Shown: in pieces, positions 1 to 8,838 of the stretch
Numbering within the stretch: the stretch's first letter is position 1
How the letters are laid out: each line of letters starts with the position of its first letter
Assembly: GCA_963788145.1 (NCBI GenBank)
Contig: CAWBFQ010000014.1
Span: 1-64,000, forward strand
DNA from: UTCFX2 sp963788145
GTDB lineage: Bacteria; Chloroflexota; Anaerolineae; Anaerolineales; UBA4823
Direction of reading: 5' to 3'
Length of the DNA: 64,000 nt
The notes under the pieces: generated by a model
The model's input: the letters and a program-made list of their open reading frames with translations, nothing else
What the model was told of the DNA's origin: nothing
Database searches by the model: none
Program-made: the position numbers and the translations under genes

Positions 1-1
1 G

Positions 2-640
2 CCGCTCGATTTCATGGCGCCCTGGGTGGTGGACCCGCAAGTCCACCGCTTCGGCATGATCTACGACATCGCGGAGTTCTCCGAGGTCGTTTCGGTGCTC
101 CGGCGCTCGGGCACCGACGTCCAGGACACCGCCTTCCGCGCCATGTTCCGCTTCCAGAGGAAGATCGACCGCCTGGCCTCGGCGCGCCGGCTGAAGCTCG
201 AAAAGTACCTCGGCGACGGCGCCTTCTATTCGAGCCGCGAGGCCGGCCGAACCCTGGCCACTGCGATCTCCACTTCCCCCCAACGGCTGTATCGCCAGGC
301 CCTCGGGGAGAAGTTTCCCTTCGACCGCGGCCTGCGAGTCGCCCTCAACTTCGGGCAATACCGCTTGATTCCGGTGCACACGGGCACCGCCGGACCCGAG
401 CGTTACGAGTTCTTCGGCCACGGCTTGGTCGAGGCCTTGCGCTTGACGACCGGCAAGGCGTTCCGCGAGCTGCTCGAGGAGATCAAGACCATGCTGGTCA
501 GCCTCGGGTACCGCGAAGCCGTCGTCCAGCAGTTCTTCGCGCCCCTCGTCCAGAAGAACCTCGACACCGTGGACAAGCGGAAGAGCAAGCGCCAGTTCTA
601 CGCCTACATCAACGCCAACGGCAATCTGGTCAACGAAGGG
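2..640 (+). CDS. cyclase-like domain protein, fragment open at both ends
   Basis: The frame is open from the first bases and loses sense near 640, so both ends are missing. The translation has an FGMIYDIAEFSEVV stretch followed about 45 residues later by KLEKYLGDGAFYSS. This is the layout of a class III nucleotidyl cyclase-type fold (aspartate-containing strand, then a K-Y-x-G-D motif). I do not recognise the exact family, and the domain may be catalytically degenerate. Base composition is far more GC-rich than the contig beyond 2.3 kb. The reading frame continues past 640 only as antisense of radA, so that extension should be ignored. The piece probably comes from a different organism than the rest of the window. 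Confidence 0.4.
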
Positions 641-644
641 AATT

Positions 645-1450
645 CGCGCATCGAACATGGCGATCTCGCCGGTCGGCCCGAAGCGGTTCTTGGTGGCGCG
701 CAGCAGGCGGTACTCGCCGGTGTGTTCCCCCTCGAAGAGAGAGCACGGTGTCGACCAGGTGCTCGAGCGACTTGGGCCCGGCGATCGTCCCTCCTTGGTC
801 ACGTGCCCCACCAGGAAGAGGGCGATCCCCGACTGTTTGGCGAGCTCGACGAGGCGATGGGCGCAGTGCCGGACCTGCCCGACCGAGCCCGGGGGGCTGT
901 CGAGCTCGGCGCTGCGCAGCGCCTGGATCGAGTCGACGAGGAGGACCTTGGGGCCGCTCGACTCGACGGCGGCGAGCAGCGGCTCGAGCCCGGTCTCGCC
1001 CGCCACCAGGAGCGCCCGAGGCGGCGCAGCCGAGCCGCTCGGCGCGCAGCCGCAGCTGGCGCGGCGACTCCTCGGCCGAGGCGTAGAGGACGTCAGAAAC
1101 CCCTCGCGCGACAGGGCGTCGGCCATTTGCAGGAGGAGCGTCGACTTGCCGATCCCCGGCTCGCCGGCGAGCAGCACCACGCCGCCGGCGACGATCCCGC
1201 CGCCGAGCACCCGGTCGAGCAGCGGGATGCCGCTGCCGAACCGCACCACCGACTCCTGCTCGACCTCGCCGAGCGGCTCGACGCGCGAGCCGCCGCCCCG
1301 CAGGCCGCGCGCCTTGCGGCGCCTGGCCGGCGCCAGCCGCAGCTCCTCGACCAGGCTCCCCCAGCCGTCGCACTCCGGGCAGCGCCCCAGCCATTTGGTC
1401 GACTGGTGGCCGCAGGCCTGGCAGACGTAGACGGTGCGTGGCGCGGTCAC
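645..1450 (-). pseudogene. radA: radA/sms DNA repair ATPase, truncated and frameshifted
   Basis: On the minus strand the N-terminus reads VYVCQACGHQSTKWLGRCPE, the C4 zinc finger that opens RadA/Sms. It is followed by a P-loop region (GEPGIGKST type, after frame correction) and a C-terminal part that includes FGPTGEIAMFD. RadA is a RecA-like ATPase that processes recombination intermediates. The GTG at 1450-1448 is the probable start. Translation needs at least two frame corrections, and the gene is cut at the GAATTC at 640-645, losing the C-terminal Lon-like domain. The fragment is high-GC and follows an mce gene, an arrangement unlike the Chloroflexi-like DNA downstream. Confidence 0.7.
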
Positions 1451-1451
1451 C

Positions 1452-2238
1452 GGCGACCCTTCCTCACAGGCGCGGCGAGCGAGCCGAGCAGGTACTTGAG
1501 GTCGTCGTCCGTCCAGGTGACGCCGGCGCCGAGGAAGAACGACTCGGTACTCATCGGTCAGGAAGTCGTCGTAGCCGCCCATCAGGTAGAGGTTCGGGTG
1601 GAAGCGCCAGGTGGTGGTCAGCCGCAGGTGCGGATCGAGGTCGCGCTCGCGCGAAAGTCGAACGCCTCGAACGAGAAGAGCAGCCGGCGGTCAAGAACCC
1701 GTAGTCGACCCGCGTGCCGCCGGTCTGCTCGATGACGCCGGCCCACAGCGTCCCGCGCCGCTCGGCGAACGGGAAGCCGAAGAGGGCCGAGAAGCTCGGC
1801 GGCTGGTGTCGGAGTGACGCGCTCGGTGGTGGTGGTCTCGGTCGAGCCGTCCGGCCGGGTGACCGTCACCGTCTCGGTCTTCTCGTAGAGCCGGCCGCGC
1901 GGGTCGTTGACCATCTCGAACCGGTAGAAGCGCGGGCTCTCGTCACCCTGCGGCCGCAGGTCGGCGCGGAAAGCGGTGCGCGCGTCCTCGAGCCCCTCGA
2001 GGTATACGCCGTCCATCCCCAGGTCGAGCTTGAGCTTCTGCACCCGGCCCAGCGTGTCGCTCAGCGTGTCGACGCCCTTCTCGACGCTCCCCAGCGCCGA
2101 CATCAGCTGGTCGTGGGCCTCCTCGCTGTTGACCAGCTTGCCGACCGTCCCCTCGCCGCGAGCGATCTTGCCGGTGATCTCGTTGAGGTTGTCGACCGAG
2201 GTCTGCACCCGCGTCGTCAGGTCCTTGAGGTTGGCCAT
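1452..2238 (-). pseudogene. MCE/MlaD-family lipid transport protein, C-terminal fragment
   Basis: The minus-strand translation begins inside the protein with ANLKDLTTRVQTSVDNLNEI and continues with KIARGEGTVGKLVNSEEA. This is the helical repeat seen after the MCE domain in MlaD-like substrate-binding proteins of Gram-negative lipid transporters. The membrane anchor and MCE domain are missing because the gene is cut at about 2238-2240. A later part resembling a beta-rich outer-membrane domain (a tract near 1570 reads LYLMGGYDDFLTDE) is only obtained by changing frame. It ends just before radA. MCE proteins are expected in diderm bacteria, not in the Chloroflexi-like DNA to the right. Confidence 0.6.
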
Positions 2239-2363
2239 TTCTCACACCTATCTCAAATGCGATTACCCTAGCTGTTGTTCTGACCGCATCCGTCTCAAGG
2301 ATGGTTTAGGGTATAATCCCCTTTCAAGTCCAATATGCGTTTGTTTATGAGGGGATCTTCGCA

Positions 2364-4690
2364 ATGACCGATAACGATCGTCCAATTTACGAAACGCCTT
2401 CGATCTTGAATGATTCGCCGCTGGATGATGAGGCCCCGGCCCACTTCCACTTCGACGCGTTCGCCTCCACCCTGGCGCGCCTGATCGCGGATAAGAACAC
2501 CGCCACGCCGCTGACGATCGGGGTGAGCGGGGCGTGGGGTTCGGGCAAGACCACGCTGCTGAAGCGGGTGAGATTGCAGCTCGACCAGACCCTATCGCTG
2601 CTGAAAAAAACCGAGCCAGCCCGGATGGACTTTCTCAACCCGGACGAGACCCCCGAGCTGCAGTTCCGGGTTTGCCGGACGGTGTGGTTCAACGCCTGGA
2701 AATACGCCGACGAGGACGCCTTACTGGTGGCGCTGGTGCGGGTAATCGTGCAGGCCATGATTAACGACGGAAACGTGCTGAATTATCTCAAGGGCAAGCT
2801 GCTTGACAAGGAATATCCGCGCCGGGATGTCGTGAACACGGTCTTGAGCTGGTTCAAGATCAAAATCCCAGGCGTGGAGATCGGGATGAATACCGGCGAG
2901 CCGAAGCCGACCGACTTCGCTGAAAAGAAGGCCTTGCTCGACCAGTTCGACGAGGCCTTCGACCAGTTGATGGCAGTCTGGGTGCATAACACGCTGGATG
3001 TCAAAAAGATCGACCCTGAAAAAGGCGTGCTGGTGGTGTTCATCGACGACCTGGACCGCTGCCTGCCGGGCAAAACCGTGCAGGTGCTGGAGGCGATCAA
3101 GCTCTTCATAAACAAGAGCGGCTGCATCTTCGTGCTGGCCGCGGACACGGAGGTGGTCCGCCAGGCGGTCGAAAGCCATTATCACAACGCCCATATCAGC
3201 GGGCTGAACGCGGACAAATATTTGGAGAAGATCATCCAACTGCGCTTCGACCTGCCGCCGGTGGCGGACACGGCTATGCAGGATTTCCTGACCCGGCAGG
3301 AAGTGGACGCCGAATTGCTGGCCGAATGGCGCACGCTGCTGGCGGCTGCGGAGGTCAACCCGCGCCGGGTGAAGTCGGTGTTGAACGACATCGACCTGCA
3401 ATGGCGCATGCTGGTCAATTCCGGTCAGTCCAGGCAGGAGCTGAAGCCCGATTTCATCCGCTGGAGCGCCTTGTGGCGGGTGGCGCCTGCCAATTTCAAA
3501 AATAAGCTGTCCGATCTATCCGAGCAGGAAGATCCGGACCTGATGATGAAGTTCATCCGGGACGCGCTGCGCTGGGGCAGCGGGGAGCGTGACGAAGCGC
3601 TGCTGCGCACCTTCCAGGAATACGAGCAGGCTGAGCGCAGGCTCAAACAGGTGCTGCGCAAAATGGGCGCTTTCGGCGCGGCCTTCGACGCGGTCACGCT
3701 GGAAGCCTTCCTGCACCTGGCCGCCCCGCCCGAAAAGGCGGCCCCAAATGCGGCCGAGACCACGACCCAGCCCGAGGCCAAAGGGGAGCTGGAGTTCACC
3801 GGACGCGGATCCGCCAAAGGGGAAACCATTTCCAGCCGCCAGCAGCCCGCTGAACGGGAGGGCGACGACGCCAGGAAAACCTGGGCCGGGATCGATTTCG
3901 TGCGGGTTCCGGCGGGCAAATTCCTGCTGGGCAGCAAAGAGGATAACTCGCTTGCTTCTGATGATGAAAAGCCGCAGCATACCGTCGATATCCCCGAACC
4001 GTTCTGGATCGGGCGCTTTCCGATCACCAACACCCAATTCGGCGAGTTCGTCCAGGCGACTCAGTATCGCACGACTGCCGAAGAGCAAGGGTCTGGATAC
4101 GCTTATGATGGAAAGGAGTGGAAGGATACGAAAGGGGCAAACTGGCAGCGCCCGCGCGGACCCAAGAGCGGGATTAAGACAAAGGGGATCACCCGGTGGT
4201 GCAGATCAGCTGGCTGGACGCGGTTGCGTATTGCGACTGGTTGAACCAGGCGCATGGAGCCGAACTGCCCTCCGGACTGCATTTCCGTCTGCCGAGCGAA
4301 GCCGAATGGGAAAAGGCGGCTCGGGGCGAATACGGCAATGAGTGGCCGTGGGGCAGCCAGCAGCCGACCGCAGAATTGTGCAACTTCAACATGAACGTCA
4401 AAGATACCACCCCGGTCGGCCAATATTCCCCCCAGGGCGACAGCCCTTACGGAGGCTTGCGGACATGGCCGGCAACGTGTGGGAATGGACGCATACCAAA
4501 TTCGCCAACTACCCGTATGATCCAAAAGATGGGCGCGAAGAAAAGGACAAATCTTCCGGTGCGTGTTGCGGGGCGGCTCGTTCAGCAGCAATGATAGGCT
4601 CGTGCGCTGCGCCTTCGCGTCGGGGGCGATCCGCTCCTCCGTGGCGACGACGACGGTTTTCGGGTTGTTGCGTCCCCCATCCAACTCTGA
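2364..4690 (+). CDS. KAP-family P-loop NTPase with C-terminal FGE-sulfatase/C-lectin domain; likely DGR target (frameshifted)
   Basis: Residues 1-430 form a KAP-type P-loop NTPase with Walker A GAWGSGKTT at residues 56-64 and Walker B VLVVFIDDLDRC near residue 222. From about residue 505 (nt 3880) an FGE/SUMF1-like C-lectin fold starts (FVRVPAGKFLLGS, later ISWLDAVAYCDWL, MAGNVWEW, LRGGS, GFRVV). Single-base shifts near 4187, 4462, 4556 and 4607 break the frame; correcting them restores the whole domain up to TGA at 4690. The last ~40 residues have the codon pattern of a DGR variable region. KAP NTPases act in signalling or defence-like assemblies, and the FGE domain would be the ligand-binding head. 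Start ATG 2364 has a GAGGGGA ribosome site. Function beyond this is inference. Confidence 0.75.
4556..4666 (+). other. putative DGR variable region (VR) at the 3' end of the KAP-FGE gene
   Basis: After frame correction this stretch encodes RVLRGGSFSSNDRLVRCAF followed by RVGGDPLLRGDDDGFRVV. In known FGE-type DGR targets the template encodes Asn (AAC) at the varied positions (the RNRNNPNNRNNNNGFRVV pattern). Here those positions carry TTC, AGC, AGC, CTC, GTC, GGC, CTC, CTC, GGC, GAC, GAC and GAC: first and second bases vary while the third stays C, and the flanking R, P, G, F, R, V codons are conserved. This is what adenine-specific mutagenesis of AAC codons produces. No reverse transcriptase or template repeat lies in the window. 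Confidence 0.6.
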
Positions 4691-4697
4691 ACTCTGA

Positions 4698-4713
4698 GCG
4701 CAGCTTGCTGCGC
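4698..4713 (+). other. GC-rich hairpin just after the VR-bearing gene
   Basis: The sequence GCGCAGCTTGCTGCGC folds into a 6-bp GC stem with a 4-nt CTTG loop, 8 nt after the stop codon. The same hairpin recurs at 5189-5204 behind a second copy of the gene tail. In the Bordetella phage DGR a short hairpin just past the VR is needed for target recognition, so this may serve the same role. It lacks a U-run and is a weak candidate for a terminator. Confidence 0.45.
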
Positions 4714-4776
4714 AGCTCTGAACTCTGAAATCTCTAAATCTTAGACTCTCCGGGGGGGGTTGGGGGCAAAGCCGAC

Positions 4777-4944
4777 ACATGTCATTGCGAGGAGCCGTTC
4801 TTGCGACGAAGCAATCCCGTCTGCCGACCACCCCATCCCGGATTGCCTCGCGCAGAGCGCTCGCAAAGACATGGCAACCTGATATCGCTGCGAGGAACGA
4901 AGCAGCCCCAGATTGCTTCGCCGAGAACGCTCGCAATGACATAG
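4777..4944. repeat. GTCATTGCGAG palindromic repeat, double unit
   Basis: Two adjacent imperfect inverted repeats. The first runs from CATGTCATTGCGAGGAGC to GCTCGCAAAGACATG with an inner GAAGCAATCCCG/CGGGATTGC pair. The second runs from ATATCGCTGCGAGGAACGAAG to CTTCGCCGAGAACGCTCGCAATGACAT-like sequence. Apparent ORFs here (MSLRGAVLATKQS and similar) are read-through of the palindrome in several frames. Related copies lie at 5308-5395, 35448-35525, 37845-37940 and 41134-41225. Confidence 0.7.
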
Positions 4945-4956
4945 CGGGAACAAACC

Positions 4957-5140
4957 CTAACAAATCCTCGGCAGCATCTCCCCCGATAACCGATCGACAA
5001 TGCGCGTGCTGCCCAGGTTGGTGCGCATGATCACCCGCCCGGGCTGGTCCGGTAAGACCTGGCCGATCCTCACCGCCCCTTCGCCGTAGCGCGTCCGGCG
5101 CATGGCGCCCAGCACCCGCTCGGCGTCTTGGGCGGCGACG
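4957..5140 (-). pseudogene. hypE: hypE 3'-end fragment, copy 1
   Basis: The minus strand encodes the last ~60 residues of HypE (VAAQDAERVL to LPRIC) and a stop. It differs from the intact gene at 10700 by only three residues (Q/G, E/G, A/P) but by more than a dozen bases, most of them silent. Homology stops at GGCGACG (5134-5140), a 7-base word also present in the FGE gene tail that follows. It is too short to be functional. The mostly silent differences show that its sequence diverged while still part of a working hypE. Confidence 0.85.
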
Positions 5141-5205
5141 TCATCGGCTCTCGGGTTGTTGCGTCCCCCATCCAACTCTGAACTCTGTGCGCAGCTTGCT
5201 GCGCA
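5134..5205 (+). pseudogene. second copy of the FGE/VR gene tail with its hairpin
   Basis: These 72 bases align without gaps to 4643-4714 with six mismatches. They encode GDVIGSRVVASPIQL against GDDDGFRVVASPIQL, then the same untranslated sequence and hairpin (5189-5204). Three of the five coding differences fall on the first or second bases of consecutive codons that would be AAC in a DGR template (GAC-GAC against GTC-ATC). The upstream part of the gene is missing and replaced by hypE DNA joined at GGCGACG. Confidence 0.6.
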
Positions 5206-5211
5206 GCCAAG

Positions 5212-5285
5212 AGAAACCATCCACGCATGTTACACGAATACCCGAATATGCGCCGTCCATTCGAGTATTCGTGGACGGTTTCTCC
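5212..5285. repeat. nested imperfect palindrome
   Basis: Outer arms GAGAAACCATCCACG (5212-5226) and CGTGGACGGTTTCTC enclose inner arms CACGAATACCCGAAT and ATTCGAGTATTCGTG, each pair with one mismatch. A partial copy of the outer arm (AGAGAAACCAGCCACGA) recurs near 5430. It looks like a small non-coding repeat element. The ORFs crossing it are by-products of the palindrome. Confidence 0.55.
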
Positions 5286-5307
5286 TCTCCAGCGCGCCGC
5301 GCCGCAT

Positions 5308-5395
5308 GTCATAGCGAGGAGCCGTTCTTGCGGCGAAGCAATCCCGCCTGCCAATCACCCCATCCCGGATTGCCTCGCGTAGAGCGCTTGATGGA
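5308..5395. repeat. GTCATTGCGAG palindromic repeat copy
   Basis: The tract CATGTCATAGCGAGGAGCCG, followed by GCGAAGCAATCCCG and then CGGGATTGCCTCGCG-like sequence to the inverted GAGCGCT end, closely matches the first unit of the double repeat at 4777. The distal arm is shorter, as if truncated. Confidence 0.6.
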
Positions 5396-5463
5396 ACCTG
5401 CGAATCAATTCGCGGGCTGGAGGATTCTAAGAGAAACCAGCCACGACATTTTTCAAAACACCT

Positions 5464-6753
5464 TCAGTTTTCGATCAGCCATTCAGCCAGAGAGCGGATC
5501 GCGATCGTAACGCCGTTTTCGGTCACGGAATCCATATTCGAACCGCTCAAGATTATTCCAGCCGAAAGATCGAACGTACGCACCGCATCCATGAGCGCCC
5601 GGATTTCTCGTTCGCGCGTGGCCGTGTTATCCATGTTTTGAGCCGCCTGGATCAATTGGCGCGTCTCAGGCAGGTAGAAATCTACTTCATACCCTGCCGG
5701 AGTGGAGAAATAGTAAATCTCACTCGTCTTACGCCGCAGCGCAAGAAAAACCAGGTTTTCCAGCTGTTTCCCTGTATTGGGCGAAAAATTAAACCCCACC
5801 GCGTTGGCCAGCCCGGTATCGATGCTGTAAACCTTTTTGGCTGCGATCTGCTGGCGTTTGACGGAGTAATCATACACGTTCAGAGTGAAGATCAGCCAGC
5901 TGTTCTCCAGGTACTCTATGTAATTCTTGATCGTATTGACGCTGCCCAGACGGAATTGCTCCTTCAGCTTGTTGAACGAAATCTGGCCGGTCGGGTTGCT
6001 CATCAGATAGAAAGCCAATTCTTTCAAGGCGCGCACTTCTTCAATGTGGTAGCGCGTGGCGATATCACGATATAACACATCATCATAAAGGGTGCGCAGT
6101 AACGGCAGTTCAGGATACTTCAATGGATCTGGAATACCACCTGACTGCATATATTCATCGAGGTGTTTTTGCAATCGGGCAGTATCCGCAGTAGTCAGGC
6201 GTTCCACATCAGGGATGGAATAACCTTTGAAATTCAGAAACTCCATGAAGGAGAAGGGGAAAAGCTCAATCGGCGCGTAACGCCCTGTCAAACGGGTGCC
6301 CAGATCACGGCTCAATAGAGAAGCATTTGAACCGGTGATGTAAAACTTGAAGCCCATATCCATAAAACGGCGCACAAAGTGTTCCCACCCTGGAATATTT
6401 TGGATTTCATCCAGCACAAATATCTTGCGTTCTCCAAAAATCTCGAGCAGCGCCTGGTATAAATCATTGGCGTCCTCCGCCTGGAAGCCCAGGAAGCGAT
6501 CATCCTCGAAATTGAGGTAATAAAAGGCTTCTGCTCCCAGGCGATGGGCTAGCTGCGCCAACAAGGTGGATTTTCCGACCCGCCGCAGTCCAGAGATGAT
6601 CACAGCATGGGGCAATCGGGCAAAGCGTTCGATCTCAGATAATTGCTCTCGTTCAATGCCGATATCGCGCCGCCAAAAGACTTCATGCTGTTCGAGTAGC
6701 ATGGCTTTGATTTGGTCTTTCGACCACCTGGATTTCCAATTGTTTTCACTCAT
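5464..6753 (-). CDS. ATP-binding protein, AAA_14/DUF4143 family
   Basis: This is a ~430-residue protein with Walker A GLRRVGKST at about residues 55-63, Walker B IFVLDEIQNI near 115, an arginine-rich sensor region (TGSNASLLSRDLGTRLTGR), a winged-helix-like middle and a C-terminal DUF4143 nuclease-like part (ALRRKTSEIYYFSTPAGYEVDFYL). Proteins of this family are common, often horizontally acquired and of unknown role. The ATG at 6753 gives MSENNWKSRW; an upstream GTG at 6768 would add five residues. Neither start has a clear ribosome site. A perfect 14-bp inverted repeat lies just upstream at 6768-6802 and could be an operator. Confidence 0.8.
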   Translation of the reverse strand: MSENNWKSRWSKDQIKAMLLEQHEVFWRRDIGIEREQLSEIERFARLPHAVIISGLRRVGKSTLLAQLAHRLGAEAFYYLNFEDDRFLGFQAEDANDLYQALLEIFGERKIFVLDEIQNIPGWEHFVRRFMDMGFKFYITGSNASLLSRDLGTRLTGRYAPIELFPFSFMEFLNFKGYSIPDVERLTTADTARLQKHLDEYMQSGGIPDPLKYPELPLLRTLYDDVLYRDIATRYHIEEVRALKELAFYLMSNPTGQISFNKLKEQFRLGSVNTIKNYIEYLENSWLIFTLNVYDYSVKRQQIAAKKVYSIDTGLANAVGFNFSPNTGKQLENLVFLALRRKTSEIYYFSTPAGYEVDFYLPETRQLIQAAQNMDNTATREREIRALMDAVRTFDLSAGIILSGSNMDSVTENGVTIAIRSLAEWLIEN

Positions 6754-6767
6754 ACTGAAATAATACA

Positions 6768-6802
6768 CCCAATAGTTTTCACTGTCAATGAAAACTATTG
6801 GG
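6768..6802. promoter_or_regulatory. perfect 14-bp inverted repeat upstream of the DUF4143 ATPase
   Basis: CCCAATAGTTTTCA (6768-6781) and TGAAAACTATTGGG (6789-6802) are exact complements separated by 7 bases. A half-site GTTTTCACT also occurs at 6742-6750, inside the first codons of the gene. The position over the start region suggests an operator for autoregulation or a binding site of a partner protein. There is no U-run to support a terminator. Confidence 0.5.
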
Positions 6803-6913
6803 CTTGGTTTTACGACATCACAGGTTAATGCAACATTGTCAAACTACGCCCGAACAGAATCCTGCTCTCCAGTAAAGTCTCAGCCCGCCCACCCGCCGGT
6901 AACGCAAGCTGTT
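6803..6913. other. intergenic stretch without recognisable features
   Basis: About 110 bases lie between the operator-like palindrome and the left end of the IS element. I see no gene, repeat or RNA structure here. Confidence 0.5.
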
Positions 6914-8654
6914 GAGATTGTCGAAAAAGTGTTTAGCGATTCGCGAAAAACGAGCAGGTTCGGTATACTCTAGGCAAACACAGAGAGTAGAGGAACCTAT
7001 GCCGCGCTACAAAACCTATAACTATGACCAATTGGTTATGCTACCCATTTCCCTGGAAACACAGATTGTCCCCGGAACGTTGGACCACACGATCAACGAA
7101 CTGGTGGAAAAGCATATTGATCTCTCGGTGTTTGAAGGGCGATACAACAACGATGATACCGGCGCAACCGCCATCAATCCCAAGATCCTGCTCAAAATCA
7201 TTTTGCTCGCCTACTCTAAGGGCATGATCAGTTCCCGACAAATGGAGCGGGCTTGCGTAGAAAACATCCTATTCATGGCGCTCGCCTGCGGCTACTCCCC
7301 CGATCACAGCACCATCGCTCATTTTGTTTCTTCGATGCAAAAGGAGATCGAGAGCGTCTTCAGCAATGTTCTCCTGGTCTGTGATGAACTCGGCCTGCTA
7401 GGTGGTACCCATTTCAGTCTCGATGGCGTGAAACTGTCTGCCAATGTCTCGAAAGAATGGAGTGGCACTTTTGAGGAGCTCAAGCACAAGCGCGGCAAGC
7501 TGCAGAGCAAATTAGAGCAGCTACTTGCCGAGCATGTTCGGGCAGATAACCAACCCGAACTTGAACTTGAACGCCATAAGAAAGAAGAAAAGCAACTCCA
7601 GCTCCAGGTGGAGCGCTTGAACCAGTTCCTGCAAAACGAGAAGCCCAAGAAGGGTAGCGATGGCAACGAGATCCAAAGCAATGTCGTTGATAACCAATCA
7701 GTGAAAATGCCTACATCTCACGGCGTGATCCAGGGATACAACGCGCAAGCCCTGGTGGATTCCAAACATCAGGTCATCCTGGCCGCTGAGGCTTTCAGCA
7801 GTCAGGATCACGAAAACCTGGCTCCGATGTTAAACTGGTGCAAAAAAGAACATACGCACTCTGGGCAAGGAAGAAAACTACTTTCATGGCAAACAGCTCA
7901 CTGCTGACAGCAACTATCACAGCTATGAAAGTCTGACATTGTGCAAGTCAGAAGGCCTGGATGCTTATATTCCCGATATCCAGTTCCGCAAACGAGACGA
8001 GCGCTTTGCTCAGCAGCAAAGATTCAAGGATGGCATCCATCCCAGGCAGCGACAAAGCAAAAACGCAGGTACCTTCACCGCAGAAGACTTCTCTTTCGAT
8101 GCCGTCAAACAGGTCTATCTCTGCCCACAGGGAAAGGAACTGACCTGCCATGCCCGCAACCAGCGCAACCGCTATCGCCTGTATGATATTTACCATGCCC
8201 GTCCAGAAGATTGTGCCACCTGCCCCTTGAGATCGAGCTGCTTGAGCAAACCAAACACATCGCGCAGGTATCTCTCTGTCAGGGTTGATGAGCACGAGAC
8301 CAACCTGATCGACGAGATGAAGGCCAAAATAGATAGTCCACAGGGCAAACAGATCTACGCCAGACGCCTGGGCATTGTTGAGCCGGTGTTTGCTAATATT
8401 TGTGTCCAAAAACATATGAACCGCTTCACGTTACGTACTAAATCCAAGGTCGATATCCAGTGGAGGTTGTATTCCCTGGTACACAACATCGGAAAAATCC
8501 AAACATTCGGGATAGTAAATTAAGAGTTTGGCTTTGGAGAGGATGTCTCCAAGTTATGATCAGACGGACGAAACGGTTGGTTTCCCAATAGAACGTTGAA
8601 ATCCGGTGTTTGGGTATAATTCACGCAATCTAAATCAAGTTTTTCGACAGTCTC
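6914..8654 (+). mobile_element. IS1182-like insertion sequence
   Basis: The element carries one transposase gene and is bounded by inverted ends. The left end reads GAGATTGTCGAAAAAG at 6914 and the right end (reverse complement of 8639-8654) reads GAGACTGTCGAAAAAC, 14 of 16 matching. A clear target duplication is not visible: only GTT is shared by the two flanks, so the boundary could be off by a few bases or the copy could be old. It sits between the DUF4143 ATPase region and a truncated hypE copy. Confidence 0.75.
6999..8523 (+). CDS. IS1182-family transposase (one frameshift)
   Basis: DDE transposase starting MPRYKTYNYDQLVMLPISLE with a GAGGAACC ribosome site. The N-terminal DUF772-type part (ILLKIILLAYSKGMISSRQME) is followed by the catalytic domain (FSLDGVKLSANVSKEWSG) and a charged coiled-coil insert around residues 155-225. 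The C-terminal part includes a CPLRSSCL zinc-knuckle-like motif and ARRLGIVEPVFANI with the final catalytic Glu. The frame changes at the A6 run 7842-7847; removing one A restores a continuous protein of ~507 residues. This may be a sequencing error. The A6 tract could also permit slippage, but the required shift is not that of a canonical -1 site. Confidence 0.85.
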
Positions 8655-8686
8655 GTTGGCTGGCCTGGGCAGAGTCTTCCCGTTGG

Positions 8687-8838
8687 TCAACAAATCCTCG
8701 GCAGCATCTCCCCCGACAGCCGGTCGACGATCCGCGTGCTGCCCAGGTTGGTGCGCATGATCACCCGCCCGGGCTGGTCCGCCAATACCTGGCCGATCCT
8801 CACCGCCTCTTCGCCGTAGCGCGTCCGGCGCATGGCTG
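8687..8838 (-). pseudogene. hypE: hypE 3'-end fragment, copy 2
   Basis: The minus strand encodes AMRRTRYGEEAVRIGQVL and continues unchanged to LPRIC with its stop, the same residues as intact hypE. There are several silent base differences (for example GACAGCCGG against GATAACCGA). Homology breaks after GCGCATGGC at 8838, about 100 bases nearer the stop than in copy 1, so the two fragments have different break points. It lies 32 bases beyond the right end of the IS element. Confidence 0.85.

Noticed and set aside
14..1735. Single 573-residue plus-strand reading frame
   Set aside because: Only the first ~210 residues look like protein; the rest is antisense of radA and mce in high-GC DNA, where open frames are expected on both strands.
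4741..5354. Several short ORFs beginning MSLRG or similar
   Set aside because: They are read-through of the palindromic repeats and the hypE fragment in different frames, with no family features.
7842..7848. Programmed -1 frameshift in the IS transposase
   Set aside because: AAAAAAG is present but not in the reading phase needed for a -1 slip; the second part is in the +1 frame. A homopolymer error is simpler.
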